DNA of 64,000 nucleotides from JADFUS01 sp964600025 (GCA_964600025.1 CAZRHJ010000003.1:17764-81763), one strand, 5' to 3'; counted from the stretch's first letter, positions 1-8,875 are shown. Made by a program: numbers and translations. Notes: generated by a model from the letters alone, not told the origin.

Positions 1-125
1 TTACAATCAATCCTCTACCAGAGGCGTATAATTATTTTTTGCCAATTATGGTTCTACTTGTTTTATGTTTCATTTCCTTTCCTCTTGTATCTGTTTTGAG
101 ATTTAGAGAAGGACAACAAGATTAA
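1..125 (+). CDS. 3' end of a membrane protein, probably an ABC-type permease (partial)
   Basis: An open frame enters from the left edge (first full codon at base 3) and stops at TAA 123-125. The visible 40 residues hold one strongly hydrophobic segment (roughly residues 15-31) followed by a short charged tail ending in RFREGQQD. It ends 5 bases before the next gene, so the two are very likely cotranscribed. In Bacteroidales a DUF4857-like protein commonly follows ABC transporter genes, so a permease subunit is my inference. Too little is visible to name a family. Confidence 0.5.
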   Translation, partial: TINPLPEAYNYFLPIMVLLVLCFISFPLVSVLRFREGQQD

Positions 126-130
126 ATTTT

Positions 131-1348
131 ATGATAAGAATTTCAAAAATCTCAATAGTTATACTATTTGCAATTATTTTTTCGAGTATATTGCCTTGGT
201 TTGGTAGTTTCTTTTTTTCGACCTACGATTCTGCTCCATTCACACTCTATTCACCAGTCAAGCAAACTTTTGCATATATTGACCATACAACAGACTTGGG
301 GATAAAATACAAAGATATAAAAGGCAATGAGTACAGTGAAAAAGAATTTAACACTATACTTCCCGCATTTTATTACCGACAATTAGTTATGGATTCAAAG
401 TTTCCAAAACAAATTTGCGGTATGGAACTTAGTCCTAAACAAATTCAAAAACACAATTTCATTTTCAAATCAATACCTCGTGACATAAACAAACCTAAAA
501 TTGATTTGTTCTTTTTGTTGGAATCTGCCTCTGGGAGAGTGGATTTAGAGATGCCTAATGATGTTTTTAGACTTAAAAACGGAATTGAGTTTGTGGATAT
601 GGATACAAACAAAACAAATATCCCGAAAAGCAAGCTTTACAGCGAAGAGTTAAAATCAAAAGGTTTTATTTTCCCTGCTACAAATGCTTTTGGAAATCCA
701 AGTACACGAAAAGACTACGACGAAGGATATTTTTTGGTGGATAGTAAAGGTGATTTATTTCATCTAAAAAGAGTTAAGGATAAACCCTATGTACACAAAG
801 TGGATTACAAATGGGACTCTGCTATCGAAAATGTATTTGTAACAGAATACAAATCTCATCAAACTTTTGCGTTTGCGTGGGACAAAAATGGAGATATGTA
901 CGTGATTGATGCTCCTAACTACAAAGTAACAAAAACATCTATCACAAATAGTTCTTTGACAAACAAAACAGTAATGATAATTGGAGATATATTCTATTGG
1001 ACTATTAGAATTAATGACGATAACCAAACAAGATTTTACGCATTAAATTCAAAGGATTACTCTCTGGCAAACAGCTATAATTATCAATCTGAGCCAAATA
1101 AATGGAAAGAAATATCCAAATATATCTTTCCTTTCGAAATATCGTTTGTTTCGAGTAACGAAAAATGGGTGTATCCACACATAGAAAATTTATCTTTGAT
1201 AGGTTTTTCTATTAATATGATTTTTTTGGCTTTGTATGTTGTTTTGTTTAGAAAAAAACGAACTAAAACAAATATTTACCTATCTTCTGGCGTTTTAGTA
1301 GTATTAGGAATTTTTGCTTTTTTGCCTCTATTAATTCTAAAAGACTAA
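131..1348 (+). CDS. DUF4857-like membrane-anchored protein of an ABC export locus
   Basis: A 405-residue protein with an N-terminal membrane segment (about residues 8-28), a large hydrophilic central region of about 320 residues, and two C-terminal membrane helices (about 353-372 and 383-402) separated by a basic RKKRTK loop. The topology places the central region outside the cytoplasm. Its beta-rich repetitive look (for example TFAFAWDKNGDMYVID) suggests a propeller-like fold, but that is inference. Size, topology and position just after a likely ABC permease match the Bacteroidales family annotated DUF4857. No enzymatic motif is visible and its function is unknown. It could be an accessory subunit of the upstream transporter. 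Confidence 0.55.
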   Translation: MIRISKISIVILFAIIFSSILPWFGSFFFSTYDSAPFTLYSPVKQTFAYIDHTTDLGIKYKDIKGNEYSEKEFNTILPAFYYRQLVMDSKFPKQICGMELSPKQIQKHNFIFKSIPRDINKPKIDLFFLLESASGRVDLEMPNDVFRLKNGIEFVDMDTNKTNIPKSKLYSEELKSKGFIFPATNAFGNPSTRKDYDEGYFLVDSKGDLFHLKRVKDKPYVHKVDYKWDSAIENVFVTEYKSHQTFAFAWDKNGDMYVIDAPNYKVTKTSITNSSLTNKTVMIIGDIFYWTIRINDDNQTRFYALNSKDYSLANSYNYQSEPNKWKEISKYIFPFEISFVSSNEKWVYPHIENLSLIGFSINMIFLALYVVLFRKKRTKTNIYLSSGVLVVLGIFAFLPLLILKD

Positions 1349-1401
1349 ATAGATATTGATTAAAAGCAAAAAATCATTAAATTTGTGAAAAATACAAGAT
1401 T

Positions 1402-2109
1402 ATGAAGAATAAAAAAGATATACAATTTTTTTCTGTGGAACAGAAAATGGCTGATGTAGTGATACAAAACTACAAATTAATTCAACTTGCAGCAAGATTT
1501 GGAATAAAATTAGGATTTGGAGATAAGTCTGTTAGAGAGGTGTGCCAAAGCCACAATGTTTGCCCAGATTTTTTTGTATTGGTATGCAATGTTTATACCT
1601 ACCAAAATTTTCTACCAGATGCCAAAAGTATTGCAAATGTGGATATTAACAGCCTATTATTGTACCTCAAAACATCTCATAATTACTATTTGAACAACAA
1701 ACTAAAACACATAGAGGACTGTTTGAACATTCTCTACAAAGACTCTGACAAGAAATATGCTATTCTGATAGACAAGTTTTTTAAAGACTACAAACAAGAG
1801 GTCAAAAATCATTTTGATTTTGAAGAACAAGTTGTTTTTCCTTATATTGACACGGTTATTCACAAACAAAAACAAGCTGGATTTTGCATTATGCAATTCG
1901 AAGATAACCACACAAATATCGAAGATAAACTTAGCGATTTAAAAAACATCTTGATTAAGTATTTCCCAGATAGCAATTACTCCGAAGAAAGAATGGATAT
2001 TTTGCACGATTTGTTTTCACTCGAAGAAGATTTACAAAAACACACCTTGATTGAAAACAAAATTTTAGTGCCTTATGTTCTAAAAAAGGAGAGCGATTAT
2101 GAACAATAA
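1402..2109 (+). CDS. Hemerythrin-domain protein, RIC/ScdA/YtfE-like
   Basis: A 235-residue cytoplasmic protein. Residues about 28-62 resemble the ScdA N-terminal (DUF542) helix-turn-helix-like region (KLGFGDKSVREVCQSHNV). Residues 85-230 form a hemerythrin-like four-helix bundle with all expected di-iron ligands in order: His93, His137 with Glu141, His170, and His214 with Glu218. Proteins of this type repair oxidatively or nitrosatively damaged iron-sulfur clusters or sense O2/NO. The 3' end overlaps the next gene, a LuxR-type regulator, by 11 bases, so the two are translationally coupled. I infer a sensor or repair role linked to that regulator, which is not proven by sequence. Confidence 0.8.
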   Translation: MKNKKDIQFFSVEQKMADVVIQNYKLIQLAARFGIKLGFGDKSVREVCQSHNVCPDFFVLVCNVYTYQNFLPDAKSIANVDINSLLLYLKTSHNYYLNNKLKHIEDCLNILYKDSDKKYAILIDKFFKDYKQEVKNHFDFEEQVVFPYIDTVIHKQKQAGFCIMQFEDNHTNIEDKLSDLKNILIKYFPDSNYSEERMDILHDLFSLEEDLQKHTLIENKILVPYVLKKESDYEQ

Positions 2110-2686
2110 AACTCATAAAATAGTATTGGTCGAACCTTCTGAAATTATTGCAGAGGGTTTGACAACAATGCTTACAGATAGTTTTGAGATAGTCGAACGT
2201 TTGACAGATGCCTCAAAATTAGACGAGAAAACAGCTGTAAACGACATTGATATAATATTGATTAACCCTTTGGTTTTGGATTTTCATTCAATACCAAACC
2301 TACTACACCATTATTCGGATTATAGCGTAGTTGCTTTGCAATATTCCTATATCGACTCATCAATTCTAAAACAATTCAATGCAGTATTAGAAATAAATTT
2401 CTCAAAACACAAAATATTAGAAACACTGAAAGACTCGCTTTCACAAGCCGAAGAAAACACCGACCGCAAAGACGTGTCAGAGCTTTCTGAACGTGAAAAA
2501 GAAATATTGGTATGGGTAGTAAAAGGACAGTTAAACAAAGAAATTGCCGACAACCTAAATATTTCCATTCATACCGTCATTTCTCACCGAAAAAACATAA
2601 GTAAAAAAACAGGTATAAAATCCGTTTCAGGACTTACTGTTTATGCCCTACTAAATAACCTCTTAGACCAAAGCGAAGTAAAATAG
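2099..2686 (+). CDS. LuxR/FixJ-type response regulator with degenerate receiver
   Basis: A 195-residue DNA-binding regulator. Residues 6-115 have a receiver-like alternating pattern, but the usual phospho-acceptor Asp in the third strand is replaced by Asn56 (context IILINP), and the acidic pair near the N-terminus is reduced to Glu12. Residues 125-188 are a LuxR-type helix-turn-helix (LSEREKEILVWVVKG, then NKEIADNLNISIHTV). The start overlaps the hemerythrin gene by 11 bases. No histidine kinase is nearby. I infer control by protein-protein contact, perhaps with the hemerythrin protein, rather than by phosphorylation. An 87/88-bp tandem array begins 2 bases after its stop. Confidence 0.8.
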   Translation: MNNKTHKIVLVEPSEIIAEGLTTMLTDSFEIVERLTDASKLDEKTAVNDIDIILINPLVLDFHSIPNLLHHYSDYSVVALQYSYIDSSILKQFNAVLEINFSKHKILETLKDSLSQAEENTDRKDVSELSEREKEILVWVVKGQLNKEIADNLNISIHTVISHRKNISKKTGIKSVSGLTVYALLNNLLDQSEVK

Positions 2687-2688
2687 GG

Positions 2689-3086
2689 GTCGTAGACCCT
2701 TTCCTTATAACCAATCACGGATTATACAAACTCTGTGAAAACATAAACAACGTTGATATTGTTGAGTTATTTATAGTCGTAGACCCTTTTCCCATAACCA
2801 ATCACGGATTATATAAACTCCGTGATAAACATAAACAACGTTGATATTGTTGAGTTATTTATAGTCGTAGACCCTTTTCCTATAACCAATCACGGATTAT
2901 ACAAACTCTGTGAAAACATAAACAACGTTGATATTGTTGAGTTATTTATAGTCGTAGACCCTTTTCCCATAACCAATCACGGATTATATAAACTCCGTGA
3001 TAAACATAAACAACGTTGATATTGTTGAGTTATTTATAGTCGTAGACCCTTTTCCCATAACCCATCACGGATTATATAAACTCCGT
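2689..3086 (+). repeat. Tandem array of alternating 87- and 88-bp units
   Basis: The phrase GTCGTAGACCC recurs at 2689, 2776, 2864, 2951 and 3039, giving unit lengths 87, 88, 87, 88 and a truncated fifth unit. Units alternate between two versions (ACAAACTCTGTGAAAAC and ATAAACTCCGTGATAAAC), so the real period is a 175-bp dimer repeated twice. Each unit contains a hairpin, for example ATCACGGA 2801-2808 with TCCGTGAT 2819-2826. The other version keeps pairing through a G-U pair. The last unit runs into an arm of the dispersed palindromic element at 3093. Confidence 0.95.
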
Positions 3087-3092
3087 AAGAAA

Positions 3093-3153
3093 GTTATAAG
3101 TATCGGTGAAATAGATAAGATAGGCGAGTTTCGTTTTTAGCGGACAATACTAA
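3093..3153 (-). repeat. Dispersed palindromic element, partial copy (A-end half)
   Basis: Holds the half that ends GATAGGCGAGTTTCG...AGCGGACAATACTA. It ends about 9 bases before the stop codon of the EamA transporter at 3162 (minus strand) and has the same orientation as that gene. The other half is replaced by the tandem array. Confidence 0.8.
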
Positions 3154-3161
3154 TATGAAAA

Positions 3162-4067
3162 CTATTTTACCGCTGCCCTACTTTTGTTTACAAGTACTAC
3201 ACCAGTAATCACAACTGCTGCCGCAAAAACTTTTTTTACAGACAAAGTGTCCATTCCTATCATAATACTAACTACCGAAGCTATAATAGGTTGGATATAC
3301 GAATAAAGGCTAATAATTGTAGGTCGCAAACGTTTCTGCCCAACTGGTATCAAGAAATATGCTACAAAAGTTGAGAAAATAACCAAGAAAGACAATTCCC
3401 ACCAATAAGCAGAACTTACTGCTGACACATTTATTGATACAAGCTCTCCGAATTTGAACGGAAGAGATATAATCATAGAGAATAAAAACATCCATTTCAT
3501 AAATGTTACAACAGTATATTTTTGGATAAGTGGTTTGAAAATTCCCAAATAAGAGGCAAAACTCAAAGCATTACAAATCATCAAGATAATACCCAAAGCA
3601 CTACTTTGAGTAACCGAACTACTACGTCCAACACTATTTAGGATAAACATAATAATACCAATAAAACTAAGTGCTACCCCACCAGCTTTTTTGAAAGTAA
3701 TTGGTTCTTTGATTGCAATAGCAGTGATAAGCATAGTGAATATTGGCGAAACAGACGCAACAATAGAGGCGTCGAGAGGAGTTGTCATTGTAATGGCAAA
3801 CAAAAATGTTGTTTGAGTCAAGAACAAACCCAAAATAGAGGCCATAAATATTTTGAATAAGTCTTTTTTATCAACCTTTTCGCTCGGCATAAACAACGAT
3901 ACCAACCAAAACAAAATACTTGCCCCCACAGCACGAACACTAAACAGTCCAAAAGGAGAAATAACATCTGAGTTTGCCAAATCCTTGCAAACTATAATAT
4001 TTATTCCAAAAATCCCATAAGCACTCAAACACGCCAAATGTCCGTACCACTCTCCCAGCTTTTTCAT
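3162..4067 (-). CDS. EamA-family drug/metabolite transporter
   Basis: A 301-residue integral membrane protein with about ten hydrophobic helices arranged as two EamA repeats (roughly residues 10-140 and 155-295), the usual size for the DMT superfamily. Typical features include TTPLDASIVASVSPIFTMLITAI at the end of repeat one and the matching IQPIIASVVSIMIG in repeat two. It probably exports or exchanges a small metabolite across the inner membrane; the substrate cannot be told. The gene stands alone, with a -7 box TACCTTTG upstream (4103-4096, minus strand). Confidence 0.85.
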   Translation of the reverse strand: MKKLGEWYGHLACLSAYGIFGINIIVCKDLANSDVISPFGLFSVRAVGASILFWLVSLFMPSEKVDKKDLFKIFMASILGLFLTQTTFLFAITMTTPLDASIVASVSPIFTMLITAIAIKEPITFKKAGGVALSFIGIIMFILNSVGRSSSVTQSSALGIILMICNALSFASYLGIFKPLIQKYTVVTFMKWMFLFSMIISLPFKFGELVSINVSAVSSAYWWELSFLVIFSTFVAYFLIPVGQKRLRPTIISLYSYIQPIIASVVSIMIGMDTLSVKKVFAAAVVITGVVLVNKSRAAVK

Positions 4068-4095
4068 AAAATCAAAATATATTTAAAAATTGCGA

Positions 4096-4103
4096 CAAAG
4101 GTA
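4096..4103 (-). promoter_or_regulatory. -7 box for the EamA transporter gene
   Basis: Read on the minus strand this is TACCTTTG, a perfect match to the Bacteroidota TAnnTTTG box, 29 bases before the ATG. No clear TTTG -33 box is seen at the standard spacing. Confidence 0.5.
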
Positions 4104-4152
4104 GTGTTTTTTATTTCCTAAACATAAAGAAATGTATTGCAGTCTGGTTAAA

Positions 4153-4188
4153 ATGATAAAACTATACCCAAAGGTATAGTTTTATCAT
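4153..4188 (-). terminator. Hairpin after the threonine aldolase gene
   Basis: A perfect 16-bp stem (ATGATAAAACTATACC, loop CAAA) begins 3 bases beyond the stop of the threonine aldolase gene. Only a short T run follows on the minus strand, so termination may be partial. Confidence 0.6.
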
Positions 4189-4191
4189 AAC

Positions 4192-5211
4192 TTATTTTTC
4201 AAGTGTTTGTTTTATAAATTCTACCAACTGTTCCACATCTTCACGTGTGGTATTGAAGGACGTCATTAAACGTATTTCGCCAATATTTTCGTCCCAATCA
4301 TAGAAAAAATATTTTTGACGTATTATCTCACGTTTATCCTCTGGCAAAATCAAAAATAGTGCGTTTGCCGACGGCTTTTGTGTTAATTTTATTTCTTTTA
4401 TTTCGAGAAGTTTGGTGTATAATAACTGAGCCATTTCGTTTGAATGGCGAGCCAACTCCAACCACAAATCATTCTCTAAATAAGCAATAAATTGAGCCGC
4501 TACAAAACGCATTTTTGAGTAAAGTTGCATTGATTGTTTACGAACAAACTGATAATCTAAACCAAGCAAATGATTAAAAAACACAACTGCCTCGCCCATC
4601 ATCATTCCGTTTTTTGTACCTCCAAACGACATCAAATCCACGCCAGTAGCTCTAAACTCTTTGGCACTGCAACCTATTGCTACAAGTCCATTTGCAAATC
4701 TTGCTCCATCAACGTGAAGATACATATTATAGCTGTGTGCCAACTCTGCCAACGCTCTAATCTCGTCCAAAGAATAGACCGTACCAAGTTCTGTCGTAAG
4801 GGATATGGTAATAACTTTGGGCTGAGAGTGGTGACATACACCAAATTCTATCAATAATGGGCGTACTAATTCGGGCGTTAGTTTGCCATCGAGTGTAGGT
4901 ACTGAAATAACTTTTGCTCCGCTTAGTTTTTCGGGAGCTCCACACTCATCTACATTTATATGTGCCGTAGCTGCACAAATAATTGAATTATAGGAGCGAA
5001 TCACACTGCTCAATGCCGTAACATTTGCACCTGTTCCGTTCATCACAAAAAACACTTTTACATCTCCAAACAAATCATTAAACTTCTGTTCGGCAATTTG
5101 TGTGTATTTATCATCACCATAGCTCAATTCGTGTTCCACATTTGCCTCAACAATGGCGTTCATAATGCGAGAATGAACACCAGAGTGGTTATCACTTCCA
5201 AAACTTTTCAT
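4192..5211 (-). CDS. ltaE: Low-specificity threonine aldolase (beta-eliminating lyase family)
   Basis: A 339-residue PLP enzyme of fold type I that splits L-threonine or allo-threonine into glycine and acetaldehyde. It opens with the family hallmark SFGSDNHSGVHSRIMNAI. His84 in TAHINVDECGA, Asp168 and Arg171 in HVDGARFANGL, and the PLP lysine Lys200 in SFGGTKNGMM are all present, and length is normal. An epimerase-type threonine dehydrogenase also lies in the window (about 52 kb), so two routes from threonine to glycine are encoded. The gene is monocistronic, between a hairpin and a remnant of the dispersed element. Confidence 0.88.
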   Translation of the reverse strand: MKSFGSDNHSGVHSRIMNAIVEANVEHELSYGDDKYTQIAEQKFNDLFGDVKVFFVMNGTGANVTALSSVIRSYNSIICAATAHINVDECGAPEKLSGAKVISVPTLDGKLTPELVRPLLIEFGVCHHSQPKVITISLTTELGTVYSLDEIRALAELAHSYNMYLHVDGARFANGLVAIGCSAKEFRATGVDLMSFGGTKNGMMMGEAVVFFNHLLGLDYQFVRKQSMQLYSKMRFVAAQFIAYLENDLWLELARHSNEMAQLLYTKLLEIKEIKLTQKPSANALFLILPEDKREIIRQKYFFYDWDENIGEIRLMTSFNTTREDVEQLVEFIKQTLEK

Positions 5212-5231
5212 TTGTATTTTATTAAAAAATG

Positions 5232-5300
5232 ATTACTGTCCAATAAAATCATACAAGCTCCTAAGAGATACAAGTATAGTTTTTTTTGCAAACAATACTA
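5232..5300 (-). repeat. Dispersed palindromic element, short deletion derivative
   Basis: Begins TACTGTCCAATAAAA with the B-end followed by CATACAAGCTCC, then passes almost directly to an A-end remnant (GCAAACAATACTA). Most of the interior is missing. It ends about 2 bases before the nitroreductase stop codon at 5302. Confidence 0.65.
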
Positions 5301-5301
5301 A

Positions 5302-6048
5302 TTAAAAATTCATAAAACCTTGTTCCTTCAATAGCTCAAAATAAGTTTTAGATATTGCAATATTATCCTCTGCTTTGTATCTATTTTGAGTAAAAATCTG
5401 TGCTAAATTTTCTAATTTATTCTCCAAAATCAAGCGACGTGTATCCTCCAAAGATTCTTTTTCTTGCCAAATATCATTTATTGACTCTGGACTATAATCT
5501 TGATACTTCTCGTAATGTACTACTGCTCTAACTGGCAAACGGTCTGTTAGCGGAGGAGTCTGAGAAGGATAGCCAACAGCAAGTGTTGTGATAGGAATTA
5601 CTCCTTTGGGTAAATTCAAAAACTCACAAATTTGTTTTGCAGTATAAAGTGTAGTCCCCAAATAACAAATACCAAGACCTTCGCTCTCGGCAGCCAACGA
5701 GAAATTTTGACTTGCAAGTAGAGTATCTATCGAGGCGTTTAAATACCACAACAGATTATCGTAACGAGGCTCTGCATTACGCTGTTCACACCATAACGAG
5801 AATCTATTAACATCTGCACAAAAAGTAACAAGCATAGAAGAATTTTCTATCATTGGCTGATTGAAATGGTATTTTGCAAGTTCTTTTTTACGCTCTTCAT
5901 CACGAGTAACGACAATACTATACAACTGCATATTTCCAGTAGTAGAAGCTCGTGTAGCACCCTCCAACACTCTATCCAATACCTCCTGAGGTATTTGTTT
6001 TTTCACAAAACTACGCACCGAACGATGCTCATTAATCTCTTTTATCAT
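5302..6048 (-). CDS. Nitroreductase-family NAD(P)H:flavin oxidoreductase (NfsA/FRP-like)
   Basis: A 248-residue FMN-dependent oxidoreductase. The N-terminal NEHRSVRSFVKKQIP is the family's FMN-phosphate-binding motif. TRASTTGNMQLYSIVV and the later EGLGICYLGTTLY and LAVGYPSQTPP segments are typical of the NfsA/FRP branch, which has a longer C-terminal extension than NfsB, and residues about 185-248 match that. Such enzymes reduce nitro compounds, quinones or flavins with NAD(P)H; the physiological substrate is unknown. It is flanked by two copies of the dispersed repeat and is probably transcribed alone. Confidence 0.85.
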   Translation of the reverse strand: MIKEINEHRSVRSFVKKQIPQEVLDRVLEGATRASTTGNMQLYSIVVTRDEERKKELAKYHFNQPMIENSSMLVTFCADVNRFSLWCEQRNAEPRYDNLLWYLNASIDTLLASQNFSLAAESEGLGICYLGTTLYTAKQICEFLNLPKGVIPITTLAVGYPSQTPPLTDRLPVRAVVHYEKYQDYSPESINDIWQEKESLEDTRRLILENKLENLAQIFTQNRYKAEDNIAISKTYFELLKEQGFMNF

Positions 6049-6070
6049 ATTATCTTAATATTATTTTATT

Positions 6071-6325
6071 ATTACTGTTCGGTAAAAATTTTAAAAATCA
6101 TTGTAAGGGATTAAGCGATAATCTATTACAGTGTTTTAATTTGTAAGGGGCTTGGAAAAATGATTTTTTAAATTTTTATCTTTCCGAAATCATACAAGCT
6201 CCCAATAAACTCGGATCTCTTAGGCTATTTTGCTGATGGTCATAACGTAGCGTACTGACGTACGTGAAGCAGAGCATCGGTGAAATAGACAAGATAGGCG
6301 AGTTTCGTTTTTAGCGGACAGGACT
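6071..6325 (-). repeat. Dispersed palindromic element, full-length copy (about 255 bp)
   Basis: Bounded by TACTGTTCGGTAAAAA on the left and TTTTTAGCGGACAGGACTA on the right. Contains the B-arm with ATTAAGCGATAATC, then the long palindromic core (CTATTTTGCTGATGGTCA...GAGCATCGGTGAAATAG) and the A-arm GATAGGCGAGTTTCG. The A-end lies 1-2 bases from the trkA stop codon at 6327 and is co-oriented with trkA. Confidence 0.9.
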
Positions 6326-6326
6326 A

Positions 6327-7016
6327 TTATTTTATAGTCTTTCCAAACAAACTAAATGATTTTGAAGACCCATAACAAACTATTTTATCCCCTTTTTCCA
6401 AAACCACTTCATCAAGATTAGTTTCTATTGTTTTATACTCCAAATAATCACTACCAAGATAGTTTTTTACTTTTTCGGGACGAGTAACAGCAATAAGCGA
6501 AAGTTTAAATTCTTTTTGCAACATCAAATCCTTGATAGTCGTACCAACAAGTATATCTGGAATTTCTATTGCAAGTACGCTATGTGTATTATCTACATAA
6601 AATCCGTCCACAAAAATACCCATATTTAGCGAAAGTGCAAGTTCTTTTGCTTGATTTCTTAGGGGTGTCAATATTCTATCTATATTAAATGCTTGAAGTA
6701 TATCGTAATGTGTTTGGTCTATGGAACGCACTTGAATATTTTTCACTTTCATTTTTTTGAGTTGGGCAGTAACTTTCAGCGAAAGTGCAAAATCATACCC
6801 AATAGATACAATAGTAGTATCTACTTTGTCGAAAGGTATGGTATGCAAAGACTTCATATCCATTGCATCAAGTACAAAAGACATATCAAACTCATCACAA
6901 GTCATATCAATCAACTTTTTGTCGCTATCAACTACAATTACTTCGTGAGCCGAAGCCGATAATTCACGAGCCAATACAAGCCCAAAAGTATCTAAACCTA
7001 TAACTACTATTTTCAT
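6327..7016 (-). CDS. TrkA/KtrA-type potassium-channel regulatory subunit
   Basis: A 229-residue cytoplasmic RCK protein that gates a TrkH/KtrB potassium channel in response to nucleotides. The RCK_N Rossmann domain (residues 1-135) starts MKIVVIGLDTFG, with Gly7 and Gly12 of the nucleotide-binding loop and Asp30 closing the second strand. The RCK_C domain covers about 140-225 (VDNTHSVLAIEIPDILVG). This single-RCK length is typical of KtrA rather than the tandem E. coli TrkA. It sits 10 bases downstream of the trkH gene, so they form a two-gene potassium uptake operon. Confidence 0.88.
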   Translation of the reverse strand: MKIVVIGLDTFGLVLARELSASAHEVIVVDSDKKLIDMTCDEFDMSFVLDAMDMKSLHTIPFDKVDTTIVSIGYDFALSLKVTAQLKKMKVKNIQVRSIDQTHYDILQAFNIDRILTPLRNQAKELALSLNMGIFVDGFYVDNTHSVLAIEIPDILVGTTIKDLMLQKEFKLSLIAVTRPEKVKNYLGSDYLEYKTIETNLDEVVLEKGDKIVCYGSSKSFSLFGKTIK

Positions 7017-7026
7017 AATATTGTTT

Positions 7027-8847
7027 TTAGTTAATAATCACATCATCATTTGGATAAGAATATCCGCTACGTTTGTATTGATTTACAATACCACGCATAA
7101 ACACAAGCACTCCAATACGACCAACAAACATCAAAACAATGATAATTATTTTTGACGCCTCGCCAAGAATAGGAGTTACATTCATACTCAAACCTACGGT
7201 ACTCATTGCCGAAACAATCTCAAAAAGCAAATATAGCGGAGCAATTTCTGGTTCAATGAGCATCAACACAATCTGTGCCACAAAAGCGAATAGCAAATAT
7301 AGGAATATTGTAGAGTAAGCATTATTCACAGAGAAAGACGATATCCGACGATTAAAAATCTCTGTTTCTTTTTTACCTCGAATCATAGAATAGAGATTAA
7401 TTACAGATATTGCAAAAGCATTGGTTTTGATACCCCCTGCTGTTGATTGCGAACCACCACCTATCCACATTAACATAATAGTAATGATGATAGTAAGTGT
7501 CGAAAATGAAGTATAGGAAAGGGTATTAAAACCAGCTGTACGTGGTGTTACAGAGCTAAAAAATGATTGGGTAAGTTTTTGCGAAAAACTCAGTTGTGCA
7601 AAAGCATTGTTCCACTCAAAAATTGCAATTATAATAGTACCAAACACAAGAAGGAGTATTGTGGTAATAACTGCCAATCGAGTATTTAGATTATATTTAT
7701 GTTTGATTTTAATGTATTTTGGTCGCTTCAAAAAATGATTGTAGTAAAGTGCTTTGAAAAAAGAAAATACAGTCTGGATTAGGTTCGCAAAAATCGGGAA
7801 ACCCAAGCCACCAAAAATAATCAAAAAAGATATTGTCAGAATAAACCCATTGTTGTATATGGTTGTCACCTCTCCAAGATTTGCACTCATTGTCGAAAAT
7901 CCAGCATTACAAAATGCTGAAATAGAATGAAATACACTAAAAAACAATTCATCTGGCAAACTAAGCCCCAGAGAGCCTCGAATGTTCAAAAATATAAACA
8001 AAGCACCGAGCAACTCAATAGAAAAAGTAACTATAATAATATATTTTAGGGTGATTAAAAGTGCAGACAAAGATTTTGAAGACACAATATCACCGACGGT
8101 CATTTGATTATAGAAACTCGCATTACCCAAAAAGAACAACGAAAAGAAAGAAGTAAAGGTCATAAATCCTAATCCCCCAATCTGGATAAGAAAAAGTATA
8201 AAAATATGCCCAAGAGGAGTGAAAGCAGTGGATATATCCAAAGGAGTTAGGCCAGTTACACAAACTGCCGAAGTCGAAACAAACAGTGCGTCTATATAAG
8301 ATATTTCGATATTGCGACAAAGTGGCAACATCAAACAAAACGAACCTACAACAATAGTAAATACAAAGCTCAATATAAATATTCTTGTCGGATTGGTTTT
8401 ACGACCTACAATCTCGACCGCTGCACGTGATATTTCGAGTACAGAGGTCAGAATCATAACAGTTATCAAAAAATAATTGTTTGACAAGACTGCAAATATA
8501 TGGGGATAACGAATGATTATATTTTCTAAAATTTTACCTATAAATACCGTATAAATCGCCCAATATAATAGCTTTGGAACAAACCTAACTTCACGTATTT
8601 CGGACAATCTATTGAGAGTAATTCGCAAAAATATAAGAACAATATGTGAATAAAACACAAATTTGAATATCCCTCTCGACACATAAGTATCTGAATCAAT
8701 CCTATCCACCCCAATCCAATACAACATATCCATAACCACCGTTACAGATACAATCAAAAACAATATATTGACAATTTTACGAGCAAAACCACCGTAAAGT
8801 TGCACATACTTTTTGAGTAATATTTCTATGTTTTTAGGAATAATCAT
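7027..8847 (-). CDS. TrkH/KtrB-family potassium uptake channel subunit
   Basis: A 606-residue polytopic membrane protein. The four pore loops of the superfamily are visible in order: TSAVCVTGLT (residues 192-201), HSISAFCNAGFST, VTPRTAGFNT and VSAMSTVGLSM, each with the selectivity-filter glycine. The first 150 residues are an additional set of membrane helices absent from short KtrB proteins, a form I know from Bacteroidota homologues. It is paired with the RCK subunit 10 bases downstream. A -7 box TAACTTTG lies upstream at 8883-8876 on the minus strand. Confidence 0.9.
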   Translation of the reverse strand: MIIPKNIEILLKKYVQLYGGFARKIVNILFLIVSVTVVMDMLYWIGVDRIDSDTYVSRGIFKFVFYSHIVLIFLRITLNRLSEIREVRFVPKLLYWAIYTVFIGKILENIIIRYPHIFAVLSNNYFLITVMILTSVLEISRAAVEIVGRKTNPTRIFILSFVFTIVVGSFCLMLPLCRNIEISYIDALFVSTSAVCVTGLTPLDISTAFTPLGHIFILFLIQIGGLGFMTFTSFFSLFFLGNASFYNQMTVGDIVSSKSLSALLITLKYIIIVTFSIELLGALFIFLNIRGSLGLSLPDELFFSVFHSISAFCNAGFSTMSANLGEVTTIYNNGFILTISFLIIFGGLGFPIFANLIQTVFSFFKALYYNHFLKRPKYIKIKHKYNLNTRLAVITTILLLVFGTIIIAIFEWNNAFAQLSFSQKLTQSFFSSVTPRTAGFNTLSYTSFSTLTIIITIMLMWIGGGSQSTAGGIKTNAFAISVINLYSMIRGKKETEIFNRRISSFSVNNAYSTIFLYLLFAFVAQIVLMLIEPEIAPLYLLFEIVSAMSTVGLSMNVTPILGEASKIIIIVLMFVGRIGVLVFMRGIVNQYKRSGYSYPNDDVIIN

Positions 8848-8875
8848 ATTTTTAGATTAATTTTGCAAGATAACA

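Noticed and set aside
2822..3019. 65-codon open frame inside the tandem array
   Set aside because: It is made of the repeat unit translated twice, has no homologue I recognise, and depends on one phase of the 87/88-bp array.
2689..3086. Possible CRISPR array
   Set aside because: Whole 87/88-bp units are repeated with no unique spacers between them, and no cas gene is near.
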